NCBI GenBank assembly: GCA_025363655.1 | Contig: JANYDK010000082.1 | Location: 62,001 to 126,000 of the forward strand | From: Deltaproteobacteria bacterium | GTDB lineage: Bacteria > Myxococcota_A > Polyangia > Polyangiales > JADJMO01 | Direction of reading: 5' to 3' | Length of the DNA: 64,000 nt | Shown here: piece by piece, positions 1 through 8,572 of the stretch | How positions within the stretch are numbered: position 1 is the first letter of the stretch | Layout of the letters: every line of letters starts with the position of its first letter | Made by a program: the position numbers and the translations under genes | Notes under the pieces: generated by a model | Database searches by the model: none | Told to the model about the DNA's origin: nothing | Seen by the model: the letters and a program-made list of their open reading frames with translations, nothing else

Positions 1-338
1 ATCACGTCGGTGACGTGGGTGAGTCGTCGCACCGCGCGTGTCACCGGCTCGACTTCGCGCCGACGTGCAGGTGCACCGGGCATCGTCGCGAGCGAGCGCG
101 CGTCCATCACCACCGCAGTATCTTCGAGAAAACAAGCGTCCGGCGCGTCGTCGTCGGCTTCGACCGACTCGACGACGAGCCCCAACCGTTCGAGCGCCTC
201 GACGTAGCCACGGTGTTGCGTGCGCGCGCGATCGACGTCGATGGCGATGTTGGCGTCACTGCGGAGGCACTCGGCGAAGCGAGAGGAGATGGGGCGGACG
301 AGGAGCTTCGCAGGGGCGGCGAAGGATGAGGATCCCAT
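1..338 (-). CDS. Dimethylarginine dimethylaminohydrolase (DDAH) family protein, N-terminal part
   Basis: Not in the ORF track because the 3' end lies beyond the left edge; I translated the reverse strand by hand. The first 112 residues read MGSSSFAAPAKLLVRPISSR..., followed by QHRGYVEALERLGL, then DACFLEDTAVV and MPGAPARRREVE. These match the start of the amidinotransferase-fold DDAH family (hydrolysis of N-omega-methylated arginine to citrulline): the QHxxY helix, the F-x-ED substrate-binding strand and the RPGAxxRRxE loop are recognisable. The catalytic His and Cys lie in the missing C-terminal half. ATG at 338 places LLVRP near the N-terminus, as usual in the family; upstream GTG codons in the same frame fall in repeat sequence and are less likely. 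Citrulline/ornithine-side metabolism is a family inference only. Confidence 0.75.
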   Translation of the reverse strand, partial: MGSSSFAAPAKLLVRPISSRFAECLRSDANIAIDVDRARTQHRGYVEALERLGLVVESVEADDDAPDACFLEDTAVVMDARSLATMPGAPARRREVEPVTRAVRRLTHVTDV

Positions 339-378
339 GGCGTCGAGGTAGTCCAGCGCGGCTGCGGGCGCGAGCGCG

Positions 379-432
379 CCTGCGCCCACGCCTACGCCTG
401 CGCCAGACGCCCACGCCCGCGCTCGCGCTCCC
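379..432. repeat. Degenerate GCGCCY/ACGCCC hexanucleotide tract
   Basis: The gap between the DDAH-like gene and the lipoprotein at 460 holds a degenerate run of GCGCCC, ACGCCC, ACGCCT and GCGCTC units. The same kind of array occurs inside three coding regions near the right end of the window, where it encodes Pro-Ala/Pro-Thr tethers. Here it lies just upstream of the ATG at 338 on the reverse strand and is probably non-coding. Function unknown. Confidence 0.5.
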
Positions 433-459
433 TCTCGCGGACAGCTACCTTTCTCCCCC

Positions 460-747
460 ATGCCCCCGCAACGCTCCCCCCTCTTCCCCGCCATCGTCCT
501 CGCGGGCATCTCTCTCACCGCCCCCGGTTGCGGCAACGACACCCAAATCGTCGCCGATGACACCGGCAAGGCGAGCGATGCAAAGAGTGACGTCAGCGCA
601 GCCGACACGACCCTCGGCGACACGGGCAGCGCAGACACCGGCGTCGTCGACAGCACCAGCAGCGACGTCACCGACACGCTCGACGCCGCCGATGGATGTC
701 CTCCGGACTCGGAAATTCCAACGCCGCCCTGCTCGTTCATCCGCTGA
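460..747 (+). CDS. Small lipoprotein with Asp/Thr/Ser-rich tether
   Basis: 95 residues. The N-terminus is a signal peptide ending in a lipobox-like TAPGC with the lipidated Cys at residue 24. The rest is almost entirely Asp, Thr, Ser and Ala, followed by a short two-Cys tail (DGCPPDSEIPTPPCSFIR). It has no recognisable domain. Six or more lipoproteins in this window share the same low-complexity Asp-rich segment after the Cys, so it belongs to a local style of surface protein. The ATG lies 13 bases upstream of the next gene's start region and the two are probably co-transcribed. No strong Shine-Dalgarno is seen. Confidence 0.6.
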   Translation: MPPQRSPLFPAIVLAGISLTAPGCGNDTQIVADDTGKASDAKSDVSAADTTLGDTGSADTGVVDSTSSDVTDTLDAADGCPPDSEIPTPPCSFIR

Positions 748-760
748 GCGAGGCGTCGTC

Positions 761-1459
761 ATGAAGCTGCCCGACGACCCGACGATCGCTGCGCTCGACG
801 AAGAGACGCGACGGGCGATCGCCGCGCACTGGTTGCATCGCGCGTCGGCCGAGCTCGGCGTCGCCGTCGCGTTCGAGGCGTTGCGGCCGAGGCTCGTGGG
901 CGTCGGAGCCGCGCCGCCGGTGCTCGCGCTCGCCGACAAGGCGATGGTCGACGAAAGGCGACACGGCGCGCTCTGCGTCCAGCTCGCCGCCCGCTACCTC
1001 GATACGGACGTCGCCACCCCTGCACCGCGCGATGGCGCGCTCCCCGACTTCGGCACTGGCGCCGAAGAGCTCGAGGTCGCGCTCCTCGTGCTCGGGACCT
1101 GCTGCATCAACGAATCCATAGCGTCTGAATGGATTCGCTCCTGCTTCCGCATCGCCACCGCTCCCACCGCCCTCGCCGCCAACCGCGCTCACCTCCAAGA
1201 CGAAATCGACCATGCACGTCTCGGGTGGGCACACCTCGCATCGCCGGCCATCTCCGATGCTCTTCGACGTCGCCTTCGCCCGTGGGTGCCCCGGCTCCTC
1301 GACGTCAATGTCGCGCAGTGGATGAAGCCCGATCCGCACTTGCCCCGAGAGGGCATCGCGGCGCATGGACACCTAAGTGTCGAAGAGAACGAGGCCGCGA
1401 TCGACGCTGCAGTGAGGGATGTCGTGATGCCGGGGCTAAAACTCGTCGGCTTGGCGTAG
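761..1459 (+). CDS. Ferritin-like diiron-domain protein
   Basis: 232 residues from the ATG at 761; the ORF-track version starting at 38 is an artefact of an open frame. Two ExxH motifs in predicted helices, DERRH (about residue 64) and DEIDH (about residue 148), with further Glu residues near the C-terminus (EENEAAID), fit a four-helix-bundle ferritin-like carboxylate diiron fold. There is no signal peptide, so it is probably cytoplasmic. Substrate unknown; it could be an oxidase/oxygenase-like or a non-catalytic ferritin-like protein. It starts 13 bases after the lipoprotein stop, and such pairs of small lipoprotein plus ferritin-like protein are plausible co-transcribed units. The family call is from motif pattern only. 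Confidence 0.6.
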   Translation: MKLPDDPTIAALDEETRRAIAAHWLHRASAELGVAVAFEALRPRLVGVGAAPPVLALADKAMVDERRHGALCVQLAARYLDTDVATPAPRDGALPDFGTGAEELEVALLVLGTCCINESIASEWIRSCFRIATAPTALAANRAHLQDEIDHARLGWAHLASPAISDALRRRLRPWVPRLLDVNVAQWMKPDPHLPREGIAAHGHLSVEENEAAIDAAVRDVVMPGLKLVGLA

Positions 1460-1610
1460 GTCTGCGCCCACACCGCCGTCCGCGCGCCTCTCCGTGAACA
1501 TCGACGGCACGCCGGGTGAAGAACTGCAAAACGCCCGAGATTCTTGCGTCGATCGCGAGCCTCGCCCGTTCAACGGTCGCAAGCTACGAAACCATCGGAG
1601 GCTCGTCGCC

Positions 1611-2507
1611 ATGAACGTCACGCTCATCACGCTTCGTCGCATCGCTCTCGTCCCCGGTCTCGCCGCGCTCCTCGCGGTGGCGGCCTGTAGCGCGCCGGCG
1701 CCGGGCACCGCCAACGCGCCCAACGTTCCCACGGCGGGCGGGACGACTGCGCAGGCCGAGAAGGCGCACGAGCCGCTCCTCGCCGGCGCGTTCCAGCTTG
1801 CCGACCTCAGCACCGCGCAGAGCACCAAGCTGCAAGAGCTCGAGACCAAGTTGGTGACCGCGGGTGCGCCGCGACGTGTGGCGCAGAGAGAGCTGGCCGA
1901 GCTCTTCGCCGTCGGGCTCGAGAAGGGCGCGCTCGACGAGACGGCCGCGAACGCGAAAATCGAGCAGATCGGCACCCTCGCCGTCGCCGAGAAAGACGCC
2001 AGCGCCGACACGCTGAACGCGCTCCATGCGCTGCTCACACCGGCGCAGCGCGCGAGTGCCCTCGAGCTGACGAAGGCCGCTTGGAAGGGCAAGGGCGAGA
2101 AGGGCGAGAAATCGGAGAACGGCGAGAAAGGCGAGAAGGGCGAAAAAGGCTTCAAGCACGACGGCAAGGGCGGCGGCTTCGGCATGCACCTGAAGCAGCT
2201 CGCCGAAGAGCTGCAGCTCACCGACGCGCAGAAGGACGCCTTCAAGGCCGAGATGGAGTCGATGCCTCACCCCGACAAGAAAGAGTGGGGCGGCATGAAG
2301 GAGAAGATGAAGGCCATCGGCGAGGCCTTCGTCAGCGACACCTTCGACGCCAAGGCGCTCGGCGTCGGCGACGGTGCGGTGAAGATGGCGCAGAAGATGG
2401 GCCCGCGGATGGAGAAGATGATCGTCGCCTCGATCAAGATCCTCACGCCCGATCAGCGCACCAAGCTGGCGGCGAAGATCCGCGAGCACGTGGCGAAGAT
2501 GGACTGA
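1611..2507 (+). CDS. Lipoprotein with LTxxQ motifs (Spy/CpxP-like) and GEK-repeat linker
   Basis: 298 residues from the ATG at 1611, chosen because GGAGG precedes it by about 10 bases and because it opens with a signal peptide ending LLAVAACS (lipidated Cys near residue 26). Three LTxxQ-type motifs are visible (LTPAQRASA, LTDAQKDAF, LTPDQRTKL), as in periplasmic Spy/CpxP-type chaperone or metal-stress proteins. Between the first and second lies a very charged Gly-Glu-Lys repeat that is collagen-like in composition. The C-terminus is helical and Lys/Met-rich. Role inferred: envelope stress or metal response. A strong intrinsic terminator follows, so the gene appears to end its transcription unit. 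Confidence 0.65.
   Translation: MNVTLITLRRIALVPGLAALLAVAACSAPAPGTANAPNVPTAGGTTAQAEKAHEPLLAGAFQLADLSTAQSTKLQELETKLVTAGAPRRVAQRELAELFAVGLEKGALDETAANAKIEQIGTLAVAEKDASADTLNALHALLTPAQRASALELTKAAWKGKGEKGEKSENGEKGEKGEKGFKHDGKGGGFGMHLKQLAEELQLTDAQKDAFKAEMESMPHPDKKEWGGMKEKMKAIGEAFVSDTFDAKALGVGDGAVKMAQKMGPRMEKMIVASIKILTPDQRTKLAAKIREHVAKMD
2089..2152 (+). repeat. 9-base tandem repeat encoding Gly-Glu-Lys units
   Basis: Six to seven units close to AAGGGCGAG run through the middle of the LTxxQ lipoprotein gene and are read as KGE/KGEKSENGEK. The repeat is in frame, so copy changes would alter only linker length. Confidence 0.7.
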
Positions 2508-2535
2508 ACGGCGTCCCGAACCTCGTCTCGACGCG

Positions 2536-2576
2536 AAAGGCGGGTGCATCTCGGTGCACGCGCCTTTCCCCGTTTT
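2536..2576 (+). terminator. Intrinsic terminator after the LTxxQ lipoprotein gene
   Basis: A long hairpin, AAAGGCG-g-GTGCA / TGCAC-g-CGCCTTT, has two perfectly paired arms separated by one mismatch and a 6-base loop. It is followed 5 bases later by TTTT. It lies 28 bases after the stop at 2507 and upstream of the next promoter, as expected for a rho-independent terminator. Confidence 0.75.
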
Positions 2577-2618
2577 GTGCTCTTTCCGGAAGGCTTACGG
2601 CAATCGCGCAGGCTCGTA

Positions 2619-2653
2619 TTGACATAATAAGCGTACTTACTATAAGTAAGCTT
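2619..2653 (+). promoter_or_regulatory. Promoter with 25-bp palindromic operator for the SRPBCC-EVE-MarR operon
   Basis: TTGACA (2619-2624), 16 bases, then TATAAG (2641-2646): nearly consensus -35 and -10 boxes in an otherwise G+C-rich context. A 25-base imperfect palindrome from AAGC (2629) to GCTT (2653), with core CTTAC-tataa-GTAAG, covers the -10 box and ends at the ATG. The start codon at 2654 lies 7 bases after the -10 box, so the transcript is probably leaderless. The size and symmetry suit a MarR dimer, and a MarR gene closes the operon, so autoregulation is likely (inference). Confidence 0.75.
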
Positions 2654-3115
2654 ATGAATGAGACGACAGCCATGACCAACACGACGAACACGAGCACGAA
2701 CGAGTGGCGCACCGAGCACAGCATCGAGATCGAGGAGGGCGCCGAGGTCATTTGGAGAATCCTCCGCGACGTCGCGGGCTGGAAGCGATGGAACGCGGGC
2801 ATCGAGCGCATCGAGCTCGAAGGCCCCTTCGCGACCGGCACTTGGTTCACCATGCAGCCGCCGGGGCAGGACGCGTTTCGTTCGTGCTTCCTCTCGGTGC
2901 GCGAGAACGAAGGCTTCGTCGACGAGACGCGCGTCGAAGACCTCGTCGTCACCGTCGATCACCGCATCGAACGCCTGGGGGCGAAGCGGGCGCGCGTGGT
3001 CTACGCCGTCCTCGCGCGAGGTCCGGGCGCCGAAGAAGTCGGCCCTGCGGTCTCGTCCGACTTTCCCGACGTCCTCGCGGCGCTCGCCAAGTTGGCGAAC
3101 GAGGCGCAGTCATGA
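2654..3115 (+). CDS. SRPBCC-family (START-like) protein
   Basis: 153 residues. The pattern [19 protein letters not shown]..., [14 protein letters not shown], then GTWFTM and a C-terminal amphipathic helix is typical of SRPBCC/polyketide-cyclase-like domains, which form a helix-grip ligand pocket. No catalytic residues can be named. The ATG at 2654 follows the promoter directly (leaderless); a second ATG at 2672 is an alternative. The stop overlaps the next gene's start (ATGA). Together with a downstream MarR regulator this resembles small operons that sense or handle a hydrophobic ligand. The ligand is unknown. Confidence 0.75.
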   Translation: MNETTAMTNTTNTSTNEWRTEHSIEIEEGAEVIWRILRDVAGWKRWNAGIERIELEGPFATGTWFTMQPPGQDAFRSCFLSVRENEGFVDETRVEDLVVTVDHRIERLGAKRARVVYAVLARGPGAEEVGPAVSSDFPDVLAALAKLANEAQS

Positions 3116-3591
3116 GCGTGCTTTCGACGGCTCCGAGCGCATGGCTCGGCGTCGTCTCGCGCACGCACGTGCTCCGCGGCGTCTCTGGTGGCTTCGCGCA
3201 GGTTTGTCACGGCAAAGAAGGGCCGCTTCGCCGCATGCGCGCGGGCGACCATTTCGTCTACTACTCGCCGACCGTGAACATGGGCGACAAGGGTGGCGTG
3301 CCGCTGCGCGCGTTCACCGCGATCGGCATCCTCACGGACGATGAAGTTTTCCCCTTCGACATGGGCGGCGGCTTCGTCCCGTTCCGACGTCGCGTGCGCT
3401 ACGCTCCGGCGCGCGAGGTCTCGTTGGCATCCATCCAAGATCGACTCGAGCTCTGCGCGCGGCCGAGCTGGGGAATGGCCCTTCGTCGGGGGCAGCTCCC
3501 GCTCTCGAACGCAGATTTTCTCGTGATCGCCGAGGCGATGGGCGTGCGCCCGGAAGATCTCCAGAAGCTCGCCAGGAGTGACGCTGCATGA
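3112..3591 (+). CDS. EVE/UPF0310 domain protein
   Basis: 160 residues, entirely one EVE domain of the UPF0310 type: [18 protein letters not shown] near the start, [14 protein letters not shown] then [18 protein letters not shown] and [12 protein letters not shown] domains belong to the PUA-like superfamily and several bind modified cytosines or adenines in nucleic acid; the ligand here is not known. The start overlaps the SRPBCC stop and the stop overlaps the MarR start (both ATGA), so the three genes are translationally coupled. A second, different EVE protein sits at 50134. Confidence 0.8.
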   Translation: MSVLSTAPSAWLGVVSRTHVLRGVSGGFAQVCHGKEGPLRRMRAGDHFVYYSPTVNMGDKGGVPLRAFTAIGILTDDEVFPFDMGGGFVPFRRRVRYAPAREVSLASIQDRLELCARPSWGMALRRGQLPLSNADFLVIAEAMGVRPEDLQKLARSDAA

Positions 3592-4052
3592 AGAAGCCGG
3601 CGCTGCCGACGCGCTTGTCGGGTCCTGCCGAGAGTCCGGGGTTTCTCCTCTGGAAGGTCTCGAACGCCTGGCAGAGGCGGCAGCGCGCGGCGCTTCTACC
3701 GTTCGAGCTGACCCACTCGCAGTTCGTGCTCTTGGCGACGGCGACGTGGTTCGGCGCGCAAGAGACGCTGACGCAAGCGCGCCTCTCCGAGCACTCCGGC
3801 ATCGATCCGATGACCACCTCGCAGGTGGTGCGTACGCTCGAAGCCGCCGGTCTCGTCGCACGGCGCGCGCATCCGGACGATCCGCGCGCGAAGGCCATCA
3901 CGGTGACGGAAGCAGGGAAAAGGAAGGTCCGCGCGGCGATCGTTGCCGTCGAGGAGACCGATGCTGCCTTCTTCGCGCCGGTGGCCGCGAGCACGAGCAA
4001 GCTGCTCGGCCTCTTCCACACGCTCGTCGAAGGCGACGCCGAATCCGAGTGA
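3588..4052 (+). CDS. MarR-family transcriptional regulator
   Basis: 154 residues with the MarR winged helix: [15 protein letters not shown], then [20 protein letters not shown] (recognition helix), [17 protein letters not shown] (wing, with the DxR hallmark) and TEAGKRKV. Probably a dimeric ligand-responsive repressor. As the last gene of the SRPBCC-EVE-MarR operon it is the natural candidate to bind the palindrome at 2629-2653. Divided from the following minus-strand gene by only 27 bases, with no clear terminator. Confidence 0.85.
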   Translation: MKKPALPTRLSGPAESPGFLLWKVSNAWQRRQRAALLPFELTHSQFVLLATATWFGAQETLTQARLSEHSGIDPMTTSQVVRTLEAAGLVARRAHPDDPRAKAITVTEAGKRKVRAAIVAVEETDAAFFAPVAASTSKLLGLFHTLVEGDAESE

Positions 4053-4079
4053 AGCCCGACTCGTTCGGCTCGTGCGAGC

Positions 4080-4514
4080 TCAGACCTTGGTCGCCGTGAT
4101 GTCGTAGGTCGAGTCGCACTTCGTCGCGCCGGCGGCATCGAGCAAGGTCACGTGCATCGCGCTCGTGCCGCGGGTGCCGTCCTTGTTCCAGTGGAAGTCG
4201 CCCGCTTGCTCGACGGTGTTGGTGGTGCCGCTCACCGGGCAGCTGGTGGCAATGGTGACGGTGCAGTTGTCGCTGCTCGCCGTGAGCGTGCCTTTGCAAC
4301 TCGCCGGCGGCGCCGTCGGTTGGGCGCTCGAGGTCTCGGTATGGGAGGCGATCGCCCCGCAGGTCCCCCCCGAGCGCTCGACGTATTCGAAGTGATACGT
4401 GCCGACGCGGCGCACGCACGGGCCGGCCTCCTCGGCGGGAGACGAGCTCGACGAACATCCGGAGAGCCCGAGCCCGAAGCACGCGAGGAGACCGAGACCG
4501 ATCGTGAATCGCAC
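4080..4514 (-). CDS. Lipoprotein of unknown function downstream of boxB
   Basis: 144 residues from a GTG at 4514; a GTG at 4523 overlaps the boxB stop (GTGA) and is an alternative that would give coupling. Signal peptide MRFTIGLGLLACFGLGLSGC carries a good lipobox (LSGC). The mature part has six or so Cys residues, two possible disulfide pairs, and ends in a beta-rich stretch (STYDITATKV). I recognise no family. Its place directly behind boxB suggests co-transcription with the benzoyl-CoA genes, but the domain gives no metabolic hint, so this may be chance adjacency. Confidence 0.6.
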   Translation of the reverse strand: MRFTIGLGLLACFGLGLSGCSSSSSPAEEAGPCVRRVGTYHFEYVERSGGTCGAIASHTETSSAQPTAPPASCKGTLTASSDNCTVTIATSCPVSGTTNTVEQAGDFHWNKDGTRGTSAMHVTLLDAAGATKCDSTYDITATKV

Positions 4515-4519
4515 GTGAA

Positions 4520-5950
<1,431 letters not shown>

Positions 5951-5994
5951 GGGCTCTCCGGGCTTCTTTTCGAGCTTGGAATTACATAAAACAT

Positions 5995-7671
5995 TTATGC
6001 ACGGCGCCAGTCGAAGACCGCGCGCTCGGGCTTGCCGTACATCGTCAGCGCGCCCTTTTCGCCGGTGGCGTTGGCGCGGGTGAAGATCCAGTTCTGCCAA
6101 GCCGAGAGGCGGCCGAAGATCTTCGTCTCCATCGTCTCGGGGCCGGCGAAGCGGAGCGACGCCTCCATGCCGGTCATCGCGTCGGGTGACATCGCGGCGC
6201 GCTCTTCGATCGCGACGCGCACCTCGTCGTCCCAATCGATGCCGTCGGGCGCGATGGTGACGATGCCGGCTTTGACCGCCTCTCGAGTGGTGAGCGGCCC
6301 CTCGCGGCCCTTCATCGCGTCGACCATTTTCGGGTCGTGAAGGAAGCGGGTCTGGAAGCGCGTGAGGCCATTCGACATCGGCAAGGAGCCGAAGCACATC
6401 GCCGAGGTGGCGACGCGAATGTCGTCCTCCTTGTCCTCGTCATCCTTCATGTAGACGCGGTCGCTGGCGAGGGCGAGCTCGAGGAGACAGCCGGAGAAGC
6501 AGGACCCTTCTTCGACGAGCGCGAAGAACGAGCGCGACGTGAGATCGACGCGCTTGAGCACGCGACGGAGGTGGAGGAGCATTTCCTTCGCGAGCCAGTC
6601 GCCTTCGTTCACGAGCGTGAGGAGCGCTGCGTCATGAGCGCGCACGCTCTCGAGGTCGCCGGCGGTGCGAACGACCACCGTGCCGACCGTGAGGTAGTTG
6701 AAGCGGAGGTCGAGGATGGCGTCGTCGAGCTCACGGAAGGCCTGGAAAATCCAGTTGGAACAGCCCTTCTCGCGGAGCTCTGCGCCGCTCTTGGCGGGTG
6801 CGCTCTTCGGTCCACGCACCGTGAGCTGAGCGACGCGCGTCGTCTCGTCGATGGCGAGGGTGACGAACTCGTAGGTGCTGGTGAGCTTGCCGGACTCACC
6901 GCTGCGGGTGACCGCGACCGGCAGGAGGGGGAGACCGGCGCCCTTCGCGCTGACGCGGCTCGAGGCTTTGGCGAGCGCTTCGGCGCGCGCCTTCACCGTC
7001 TCGGCGAACTTGCTCCGGGCGACGACCTGATCGACGAGGCCCCACTCCTGCGCGCGCTTGCCGCGGACACCTTCGGCGAGCGTCGAAAAGACGTCGGCGA
7101 GATCGCGGCGAACCTTGCGCTTGTCGACGAGGCGCGTGAGCCCGCCGGTGCCGGGGAGCACCGCCAGGAGCGGACACTCGGGGAGGCTGACCGCCGTGGA
7201 ACCGTCTTCCTGAAGGATGATTTCGTCACAAGCGAGCGCGAGCTCGTAGCCGCCGCCGGACGCGATGCCGTTGAGGGCCGCGATCGAGGCGATGCCCGAC
7301 TCGCGGCTGGCGTCTTCGAGATGGAGGCGCGTCTCGTTGGTGAACTTGCAGAAGTTGACCTTGAACGCGTGCGTCGAGGTGCCGAGCATGTAGATGTTGG
7401 CGCCCGAGCTGAAGATGCGATCTTTGCCGCTGGTGAAGACGATGGCGCGCACCTCGGGGTGCTCGAAGCGGATGCGCTGGATGGCGTCGGCGAGCTCGAT
7501 GTCGACGCCGATGTCGTAGCTGTTGAGCTTGAGGACGTAGCCGGGCGCGAAGCCGAGGTCGTCCTTCACGTCGAGGATCATGCGGGCGACGCCGCTCGCT
7601 GCCGCTTCGCTCAGATCGAGCTTCCAGTGACGATAGCGATCGGGGTGGGTGTCGAAGCGGACGGGATCCAT
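5995..7671 (-). CDS. boxC: 2,3-Epoxybenzoyl-CoA dihydrolase BoxC
   Basis: 558 residues from the ATG at 7671 (MDPVRFDTHPDRYRHW); an in-frame ATG at 7683 would add four. Length and both crotonase-like halves fit BoxC, which opens the epoxidised ring of benzoyl-CoA with two waters to give an aldehyde-CoA and formate. Visible pieces are VRAIVFTSGKDRIFSSGANI and NGIASGGGYELALACDE (enoyl-CoA hydratase/isomerase oxyanion-hole regions) and a second hydratase-like half with EEGSCFSGCLLELALASDR. First gene of the boxC-boxB operon, divergent from the BoxR-like regulator across 85 bases containing inverted repeats. Confidence 0.9.
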   Translation of the reverse strand: MDPVRFDTHPDRYRHWKLDLSEAAASGVARMILDVKDDLGFAPGYVLKLNSYDIGVDIELADAIQRIRFEHPEVRAIVFTSGKDRIFSSGANIYMLGTSTHAFKVNFCKFTNETRLHLEDASRESGIASIAALNGIASGGGYELALACDEIILQEDGSTAVSLPECPLLAVLPGTGGLTRLVDKRKVRRDLADVFSTLAEGVRGKRAQEWGLVDQVVARSKFAETVKARAEALAKASSRVSAKGAGLPLLPVAVTRSGESGKLTSTYEFVTLAIDETTRVAQLTVRGPKSAPAKSGAELREKGCSNWIFQAFRELDDAILDLRFNYLTVGTVVVRTAGDLESVRAHDAALLTLVNEGDWLAKEMLLHLRRVLKRVDLTSRSFFALVEEGSCFSGCLLELALASDRVYMKDDEDKEDDIRVATSAMCFGSLPMSNGLTRFQTRFLHDPKMVDAMKGREGPLTTREAVKAGIVTIAPDGIDWDDEVRVAIEERAAMSPDAMTGMEASLRFAGPETMETKIFGRLSAWQNWIFTRANATGEKGALTMYGKPERAVFDWRRA

Positions 7672-7707
7672 GCCGCAAAGCATGCGCGGAGCGTCGTTCG
7701 CGCGCAA

Positions 7708-7751
7708 GCACTATATTGCCGTGCGCATAGTGTACATATGCAGTATAGTGC
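7708..7751. promoter_or_regulatory. Divergent box operator/promoters
   Basis: Inverted copies of a 12-base element, GCACTATATTGC (7708-7719) and GCAGTATAGTGC (7740-7751), face each other across 20 bases, with a third partial half-site GCATAGTG (7725-7732) between. Each copy contains TATAGT, a fair -10 box, on the strand reading outward: toward boxC on the left and toward the regulator on the right. The right one leaves only 7 bases to the ATG at 7757, again suggesting a leaderless mRNA. A regulator bound here would block both promoters, as known for BzdR/BoxR-type control; the exact operator is my inference. Confidence 0.65.
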
Positions 7752-7756
7752 CTCTC

Positions 7757-8527
7757 ATGACCGAGACCGCCCACGTTCACGAGCGACAGCAGCTCCTCGA
7801 GGAGCTCGGTCGCGAGGTGCGCGCGAAGCGGCAAGGGCTCGGTTTGACGCTGAAACAGCTGGGCGAGCGCGCAGGCGTCAGCGTCCGCTTCCTCGCCGAG
7901 CTCGAGGCCGGGCGCGGCAACATCTCGGTCGCGCGGCTCCACGATCTCGCGGTCGCCCTCGGAACGTCGGCTTCGGCGCTCCTCTCGGGCGAGGCCAAAC
8001 GGGCGCGGAAGAGCCCCGGTGTGGTCGCGCTCCTCGGTCTTCGCGGCGCCGGCAAGAGCACAATCGGCAAGCGCTTGGCGAAGAAGCTCGACGTCCCCTT
8101 CGTCGAGCTCGATCACCGCGTCGAAGAGATGGCCGGCCTCTCGCTCGGTGCGCTCTTCGAGCTCCATGGCGAAGCGCACTATCGAAGGCTCGAACGCGAG
8201 GCGCTTCGTGCGCTCTTCGCCGCGCACGATCACGCGGTCGTCGCCACTGGTGGGAGCATCGTCACCGACGAAGAGACCTACGCGCTCCTCCGCGAGCACG
8301 CGACCACCGTCTGGCTGCAAGCGACGCCGGAGTCGCACTGGGAACGCGTCGTCGCGCAGGGCGATCGGCGGCCGATGCAGAACCGCGCCAACGCCAAGAA
8401 CGAGCTGCGCGCGCTGCTCCGCGAGCGTGGAGAACGCTATGCGCGTGCCGAGATCGTGCTCGACACCGACGAGCTCGGGGTCGACGGCGCGGTGCGCGAG
8501 CTGTCGCGTCGCAACGGACGGAGCTGA
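7757..8527 (+). CDS. boxR: BoxR/BzdR-type regulator (XRE HTH + shikimate-kinase-like domain)
   Basis: 256 residues in two domains. Residues about 12-72 form an XRE helix-turn-helix (LTLKQLGERAGVSVRFLAELE). From about residue 92 a shikimate-kinase-like domain follows, with an intact P-loop GLRGAGKSTIGKRLA, FVELDHRVEEMAG and ATGGSIV. This architecture is that of BzdR/BoxR, repressors of benzoate genes that bind benzoyl-CoA through the kinase-like domain. It sits divergent to boxC with operator repeats between, which supports local control and probably autoregulation. The ATG at 7757 is the only one that fits the promoter. Confidence 0.88.
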   Translation: MTETAHVHERQQLLEELGREVRAKRQGLGLTLKQLGERAGVSVRFLAELEAGRGNISVARLHDLAVALGTSASALLSGEAKRARKSPGVVALLGLRGAGKSTIGKRLAKKLDVPFVELDHRVEEMAGLSLGALFELHGEAHYRRLEREALRALFAAHDHAVVATGGSIVTDEETYALLREHATTVWLQATPESHWERVVAQGDRRPMQNRANAKNELRALLRERGERYARAEIVLDTDELGVDGAVRELSRRNGRS

Positions 8528-8535
8528 CCCTTCGA

Positions 8536-8567
8536 TTGCGGCCTGTTCAGAGTCTGTCTAGACTCTG
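8536..8567 (+). promoter_or_regulatory. Promoter and palindromic operator of the CarH-type gene
   Basis: CAGAGTC-tgtcta-GACTCTG (8548-8567) is a perfect 7-base inverted repeat with a TCTAGA core. It overlaps a possible -10 TAGACT (8559-8564) placed 17 bases after a weak -35 TTGCGG (8536-8541). The ATG at 8573 is 9 bases from the -10 box, again suggesting a leaderless transcript. A MerR-type photoreceptor binding here would repress its own gene. Related GACTC/GAGTC half-sites occur ahead of the carotenoid operon near 21310. Confidence 0.6.
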
Positions 8568-8572
8568 TACGC

